Shown here one piece after another: positions 60,583 to 64,000 of a stretch of DNA of 64,000 nucleotides. A program made the translations under genes and the position numbers. The stretch comes from Bosea sp. ANAM02 (GTDB taxonomy: Bacteria; Pseudomonadota; Alphaproteobacteria; Rhizobiales; Beijerinckiaceae), in NCBI RefSeq assembly GCF_011764485.1, contig NZ_AP022848.1:1268001-1332000 (forward strand). Direction: 5' to 3'. Position 1 is the stretch's first letter; each line of letters opens with the position of its first letter. Below the pieces are notes generated by a model. It made no database searches. It was not told where the DNA came from and was given only the letters and a program-made list of their open reading frames with translations.

Positions 60583-61152
60583 TCAGGTCGGCCTTTCCCT
60601 GGTCTCCGCGGCGAGATTCATGCCGAGCCGCACCAGCACGTCCTTGAGCTTTTGCTGGAGCTCCTCGTCGGTGATCTGCCGGGCGATGCTGTAGGCCTGG
60701 AGGACATGGTCGGCGACGCGCGATGTCGGCGTCGTCGACTCCGCACTGCGCTGCTTCGTGATGTCGAAGGCCATTCCGACATAGTGCCCGGCGCTGCCCC
60801 CCTCGGTGCGGTGGCAGCGGGCAAAGGCGGAAATCAATCGCTCCCCGGCAATGCTGGCGATACGATACTCGCGATGGAAGTCGATCGCCGCAGTGACGCA
60901 GCGTTCGATCTCTCGCGCCACGTCTTCCCGGTCGTCGGGATGGATGCCATCGACATAGGCGTCGCATCGCGTCCCACGCATGGCCTCCAGCGGGTCGACA
61001 TTGAAAAGCGCTGCCATGCGTGCATCGGCATAGAGCCGATCGTTCAGCACATCCCAATACCACATGCCGACGATGGCATTGTCGTTGAGGTTGTCATCCG
61101 CGAACAAGGGGGGCGGTTGCCAGAGCCCCCCTCTGAAAACCGAGCTGACCAT
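60583..61152 (-). CDS. PAS-domain protein
   Basis: A 189-residue protein with a single PAS_3-type fold (~25-130: NDNAIVGMWYWDVLNDRLYA, IHPDDREDVAREIERCVTAA and RTEGGSAGHYVGMAFDITKQ). It has no kinase, cyclase or HTH output domain. The C-terminal ~50 residues form helices (VADHVLQAYSIARQITDEEL). It may sense a ligand or redox state for a partner. GGGGGAAG precedes ATG 61152. A long inverted repeat separates it from bla. Confidence 0.82.
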   Translation of the reverse strand: MVSSVFRGGLWQPPPLFADDNLNDNAIVGMWYWDVLNDRLYADARMAALFNVDPLEAMRGTRCDAYVDGIHPDDREDVAREIERCVTAAIDFHREYRIASIAGERLISAFARCHRTEGGSAGHYVGMAFDITKQRSAESTTPTSRVADHVLQAYSIARQITDEELQQKLKDVLVRLGMNLAAETRERPT

Positions 61153-61205
61153 GTGCTTCCCCCCAAAGATCAGACTGGAAGAGAGCGAGATCGGCCGCAA
61201 GACGA

Positions 61206-61267
61206 GATAAAGTATAAGAGCCTCCGACAAAGCCCATCGAGGCCCCTTCGGATTGTGTCGGAGGCTC
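61206..61267 (-). terminator. Inverted repeat between bla and the PAS gene, likely terminator
   Basis: GAGCCTCCGACA (61218-61229) and TGTCGGAGGCTC (61256-61267) form a perfect 12-bp stem with a 26-nt loop. On the minus strand it is followed by TTATACTTTAT, a loosely U-rich tail. It follows the bla stop by 18 nt. Confidence 0.55.
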
Positions 61268-61284
61268 GAAGTCCGCGATGCTTG

Positions 61285-62286
61285 TCAGCGCAGCGCCGAG
61301 ACCGCGAGCCGTGCCACATCCGCCAGCGCCGTCGCGCGTTCGTCGGCATCGGCACGGGACCCCGCAAGATAGGTCACGATGACGAAGCGGCGGCCATCCG
61401 GCAGGGTCGCGATGCCGATATCGTTGGTGGCGTGGTTGATGCCGTCGGTGGTGAGGCCGAGCCCGGTACGGTGGGCGAAGCGGGTGCCTGCCGGCAGGCC
61501 GGCCTTGAGCCGGTCGGTACCGACCTTCGATTCCGCGACGATCTTCTCGATGAAAGCGGTGTGGGCGGGCTCGCGCAACCAGTTGCCCCTGGCGAAGGCT
61601 TCGAGGAATTGCGCGCTCGCTTCCGGCGTCGACGCATCGCGCTTGTCCTTGAGCGCGTTCGAGAGGGCACCGATGCGCAGGCGCGGCCGCATCACCTTGA
61701 GCTCGGCGCGGAAGGCCTTCTCGTCGACTGCCTCGTCCCAGCCGAAACCCTTGAGCCCGTAGATCTCGGGCTGGAACTGGCGCTCGTAGCGGTCGATGGA
61801 CATGCCCTGGATGCCGCCGTCGCGCAGCATCCTGGTCACCACCTGCGGCCCGCCGATCTCGCGCATCAAGAGGTCGGCGGCGGTGTTGTCGCTCTCGCCG
61901 GCCGCGAGGCGGATCAGTTCGCGCAGCGGATAGTCGTTGCGCTCGCCCTTGAAGGACTTGGCGAGCGGGCTGTGGAACAGCGAGAAATCCTTGCGGGTCA
62001 CCGTGATCGGCTGGTCCAGCCTGAACTTACCGGCCTCGACCTGCTGCAGTACCGCGACCGCCAGCGGCAGCTTGAAGATGCTCTGCATCGGGAAGGTCTC
62101 GGAGCCGCGATGCGACCAGAGCTTGCGGTCGCGCAGGTCCATCAGCGCGACGCCGAGCCGGCCTTTCGACGCCTGCTCGATGCCCTCGATCGCCTTGTCG
62201 AGCTTGTCGCGGTCCCAGTCGGCGAAGGCCGGGGCAGCCGTCAGGCCGGCGAGGGCAATGGCGGCGAGGCGGGCAAGGGCAGGCAT
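61285..62286 (-). CDS. bla: Class A beta-lactamase-type serine hydrolase
   Basis: A 333-residue exported serine beta-lactamase-fold protein. Signal peptide: ARLAAIALAGLTAAPAFA. The SxxK motif is S69-I-F-K72, the SDN motif is S132-D-N134, and the omega loop has E168 (DRYERQFQ, the general base position). The third motif reads HRTG (R273) instead of the usual KTG, and the residue equivalent to N170 is Q. A ~20-residue insertion follows the omega loop. Hydrolysis of beta-lactams is plausible but not certain; a DAP-transpeptidase-like role is an alternative. It lies 64 nt downstream of the DUF1902 gene on the same strand. Confidence 0.85.
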   Translation of the reverse strand: MPALARLAAIALAGLTAAPAFADWDRDKLDKAIEGIEQASKGRLGVALMDLRDRKLWSHRGSETFPMQSIFKLPLAVAVLQQVEAGKFRLDQPITVTRKDFSLFHSPLAKSFKGERNDYPLRELIRLAAGESDNTAADLLMREIGGPQVVTRMLRDGGIQGMSIDRYERQFQPEIYGLKGFGWDEAVDEKAFRAELKVMRPRLRIGALSNALKDKRDASTPEASAQFLEAFARGNWLREPAHTAFIEKIVAESKVGTDRLKAGLPAGTRFAHRTGLGLTTDGINHATNDIGIATLPDGRRFVIVTYLAGSRADADERATALADVARLAVSALR

Positions 62287-62350
62287 GGACGATCCTCTGC
62301 GACGGGGCGGTCACAGGGCCGCGATATTGCGGCGAGGTTGCGGCGGCGGC

Positions 62351-62605
62351 TCAGAGCGGCTCGCCATTCCGCGCATCGCAGAGCGACAATTCGACCGGGC
62401 AGCCCTCTATGCCGAAGCATTCCGGCAGGAGCCGGGTCAGCCGCTCGCGCAGCGCCTCCAGGGTCTCGGCCTCGGTGACGATGCCGAGCTCGCCGGTATC
62501 CATGGCGTACCAGAGGCCTGCCGCTTCGTCGCGGCGGACCTCGAAGCGGATCGGCTCCGCCGCCGCGGCAGGCGCGGCGACGAGAGCCTTCAGCGGACCC
62601 AGCAC
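62351..62605 (-). CDS. DUF1902 domain protein, HicB-like fold
   Basis: An 84-residue small protein matching DUF1902 (PF08972): IRFEVRRDEAAGLWYAMDTG, then LGIVTEAETLEALRERLTRL. This domain has a HicB-like partial RNase H fold found in antitoxins, but no HicA toxin gene is adjacent. The start is GTG 62605, only 2 nt after the serA stop (62610-62608), so translation is probably coupled to serA. The N-terminal Ala-rich leader (LGPLKALVAAPAAAAEP) may be a linker. Function unknown. Confidence 0.8.
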   Translation of the reverse strand: MLGPLKALVAAPAAAAEPIRFEVRRDEAAGLWYAMDTGELGIVTEAETLEALRERLTRLLPECFGIEGCPVELSLCDARNGEPL

Positions 62606-62607
62606 GG

Positions 62608-64000
62608 TCAGAACTTCAGCCGCCGGGCCCGCTTGACCATCGGGATCGCGTGGATCTTGTCGAGCAGTTCGTCCGAGATCGGCTCGTCGACCGCGACATA
62701 GCAGATCGCGTCGCCGCCCGGCTTGTCGCGGCCGAGCGCGAAGGTCGCGACATTGACGCCGGCGCCGCCGAGCAGCGAGCCGAACTGTCCGATGAAGCCC
62801 GGCTTGTCGGCATTGCGGACATAGAGCATGTGCGGCGCGAACTCGGCATCGACGGCGATGTCGCGGATATCGACGATGCGCGGCTTGCCATCGTGGAAGA
62901 CCGTGCCCGAGGCATGGCGCGGCATGTCCTCGGCATCGACGACGATGCGGATGACGCTTTCGAGATTGCCGGCGACCTCGCGGGTCAGTTCCTCGACGAC
63001 GATGCCCTTCTCCTTCGCCACCATGGCCGAGTTGACCATGTTGATCTCCGGCAGGAAGGGCCTGAGCACGCCGGTGATCGCGGCGGCCGAGATCGCCTTG
63101 AGGTTGAGGCCGGCGACCGCGCCCTCGTACTCGATGCGGATGCCCTTGACCGGAGCCTCGGTGAGCTGGCCGAGGAAGGAGCCGAGCTTCTCGGCGAGAT
63201 CGACGAAGGGCTTCACCCGCGGCGCTTCCTCGGCGGTGATCGAGGGGAAGTTGACCGCGTTGGTGATCGCGCCCTTGAGCAGGTAGTCGCTCATCTGCTC
63301 GGCGACCTGCAGCGCGACATTCTCTTGCGCCTCGTTGGTGGAGGCGCCGAGATGCGGCGTGCAGACCACGTTGTCCAGCCCGAAGAGCGGGTTCGATTCC
63401 GCCGGCTCGGCCGAGAACACGTCGAAGGCCGCGCCCGCGACATGGCCGGACTTGATCAGATCGGCCAGCGCCTGCTCGTCGACAAGGCCGCCGCGGGCGC
63501 AGTTGATGATGCGCACGCCCTTCTTCGTCTTGGCGAGGTTCTCGGCCGAGAGGATGTTCCTGGTCTTCTCGGTCATCGGCACGTGCAGCGTGATGAAGTC
63601 GGCGCGCTTCAAGAGGTCGTCGAGCTCGACCTTCTCGACGCCGAGCTGAAGCGCGCGTTCCGGCGAGAGATAGGGGTCATAGGCGATGACGCGCATCTTC
63701 AGGCCGATGGCGCGCTCGGCGACGATCGAGCCGATATTGCCGGCGCCGATGAGACCCAGCGTCTTCGCCGTGATCTCGACGCCCATGAAGCGGTTCTTCT
63801 CCCACTTCCCGGCCTGGGTCGAGGTATCGGCGGCAGGGATCTGGCGGGCGAGCGCGAACATCATGGCGATGGCGTGCTCGGCGGTGGTGATCGAGTTGCC
63901 GAAGGGCGTGTTCATCACGATCACGCCGCGCGCGGTGGCAGCGGGGATCTCGACATTGTCGACGCCGATGCCGGCGCGGCCGATGACCTTGAGGTTGGTC
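62608..64000 (-). CDS. serA: D-3-phosphoglycerate dehydrogenase (N-terminus outside window)
   Basis: NAD-dependent first enzyme of serine synthesis, oxidising 3-phosphoglycerate to 3-phosphohydroxypyruvate. About 464 residues are visible; the first ~65 lie beyond 64000. The NAD motif GLIGAGNIGSIVAE, the catalytic RGGLVDEQAL and the His/Glu pair LGASTNEAQENVALQVAEQM are present. The long form with ASB and C-terminal ACT domain is seen (GVNVATFALGRDKPGGDAIC). Serine feedback through the ACT domain is a family property. A DUF1902 gene follows immediately. Confidence 0.96.
   Translation of the reverse strand, partial: TNLKVIGRAGIGVDNVEIPAATARGVIVMNTPFGNSITTAEHAIAMMFALARQIPAADTSTQAGKWEKNRFMGVEITAKTLGLIGAGNIGSIVAERAIGLKMRVIAYDPYLSPERALQLGVEKVELDDLLKRADFITLHVPMTEKTRNILSAENLAKTKKGVRIINCARGGLVDEQALADLIKSGHVAGAAFDVFSAEPAESNPLFGLDNVVCTPHLGASTNEAQENVALQVAEQMSDYLLKGAITNAVNFPSITAEEAPRVKPFVDLAEKLGSFLGQLTEAPVKGIRIEYEGAVAGLNLKAISAAAITGVLRPFLPEINMVNSAMVAKEKGIVVEELTREVAGNLESVIRIVVDAEDMPRHASGTVFHDGKPRIVDIRDIAVDAEFAPHMLYVRNADKPGFIGQFGSLLGGAGVNVATFALGRDKPGGDAICYVAVDEPISDELLDKIHAIPMVKRARRLKF

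Noticed and set aside
62351..62605. HicAB toxin-antitoxin pair
   Set aside because: The DUF1902 protein has a HicB-like fold, but no HicA-like gene is adjacent on either side.

Overview
The window is 64 kb of GC-rich chromosome, densely packed with genes, from an alphaproteobacterium. The gene set points to the order Hyphomicrobiales (Rhizobiales), and a Bosea-like organism is my best guess from memory. Supporting signs are small-type PurL, PhaR with phbAB, an MmgR-type sRNA, a ROSE-like heat-shock leader, CtrA-type boxes and several families of dispersed palindromic intergenic repeats. I see no rRNA, tRNA, insertion sequence, prophage or CRISPR array. Nearly all of it reads as core chromosome.

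Layout. 1-6.4 kb: the first codons of a cpdR-like gene, N-formylglutamate amidohydrolase, a predicted MmgR/suhB-family sRNA, hisN, an alpha/beta hydrolase, a small heat-shock protein with RpoH-type promoter and ROSE-like leader, a Pro/Ala-rich exported protein and threonine aldolase. 7-13.6 kb: gltB-gltD (glutamate synthase) and a DUF6958 protein. 14-18.6 kb: an ABC-F ATPase with a possible leader, then an mltB-type transglycosylase and an SGNH hydrolase behind a perfect CtrA box. 18.6-26.7 kb: rnk-like gene, galE/galU, an NDUFAF5-like methyltransferase, a thioesterase, purL-bolA-grxD, and on the other strand a zeta-toxin-like kinase and a DUF1272 zinc protein. 26.8-38 kb: a carbamoyltransferase, an MscS-type channel, tlpA facing argH, then lptM-lysA and a TIGR02302/DUF4175 membrane protein. 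38-44 kb: a DMT exporter, an Fsr-like MFS pump, and the polyhydroxybutyrate locus phbA-DUF1737-phbB facing phaR. 44-54 kb: a LuxR-type regulator, a Cys-rich exported protein, a PAS-GGDEF-EAL protein behind a second CtrA box, rpmF, mtgA, ispA, a frameshifted catB-like acetyltransferase, a conserved hypothetical and purA. 54-64 kb: an M20 amidohydrolase, a protein phosphatase, a DUF4139 protein, sugE with a guanidine-II-like leader, a GATase, a DMT permease, a PAS protein, a class A beta-lactamase, a DUF1902 protein and the 3' part of serA.

How it fits together. Most genes are housekeeping: nitrogen and amino acids (gltBD, argH, lysA, serA, hisN), purines (purL, purA), envelope (mltB, mtgA, lptM, galE/galU), isoprenoids (ispA) and carbon storage (phbAB/phaR). 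The most interesting material is regulatory: the MmgR-like sRNA (MmgR limits PHB storage in Sinorhizobium), paired CTGC/GCAG PhaR-type sites between phbA and phaR, two exact TTAA-N7-TTAA boxes, the heat-shock thermometer and the candidate guanidine riboswitch. At least seven families of palindromic repeats sit between genes, sometimes inside operons. I found no clear undescribed multi-gene system. The least explained arrangements are the DUF1737 gene inside the phb operon, the carbamoyltransferase-DUF1272-zeta kinase run, and the serA-DUF1902 coupling.
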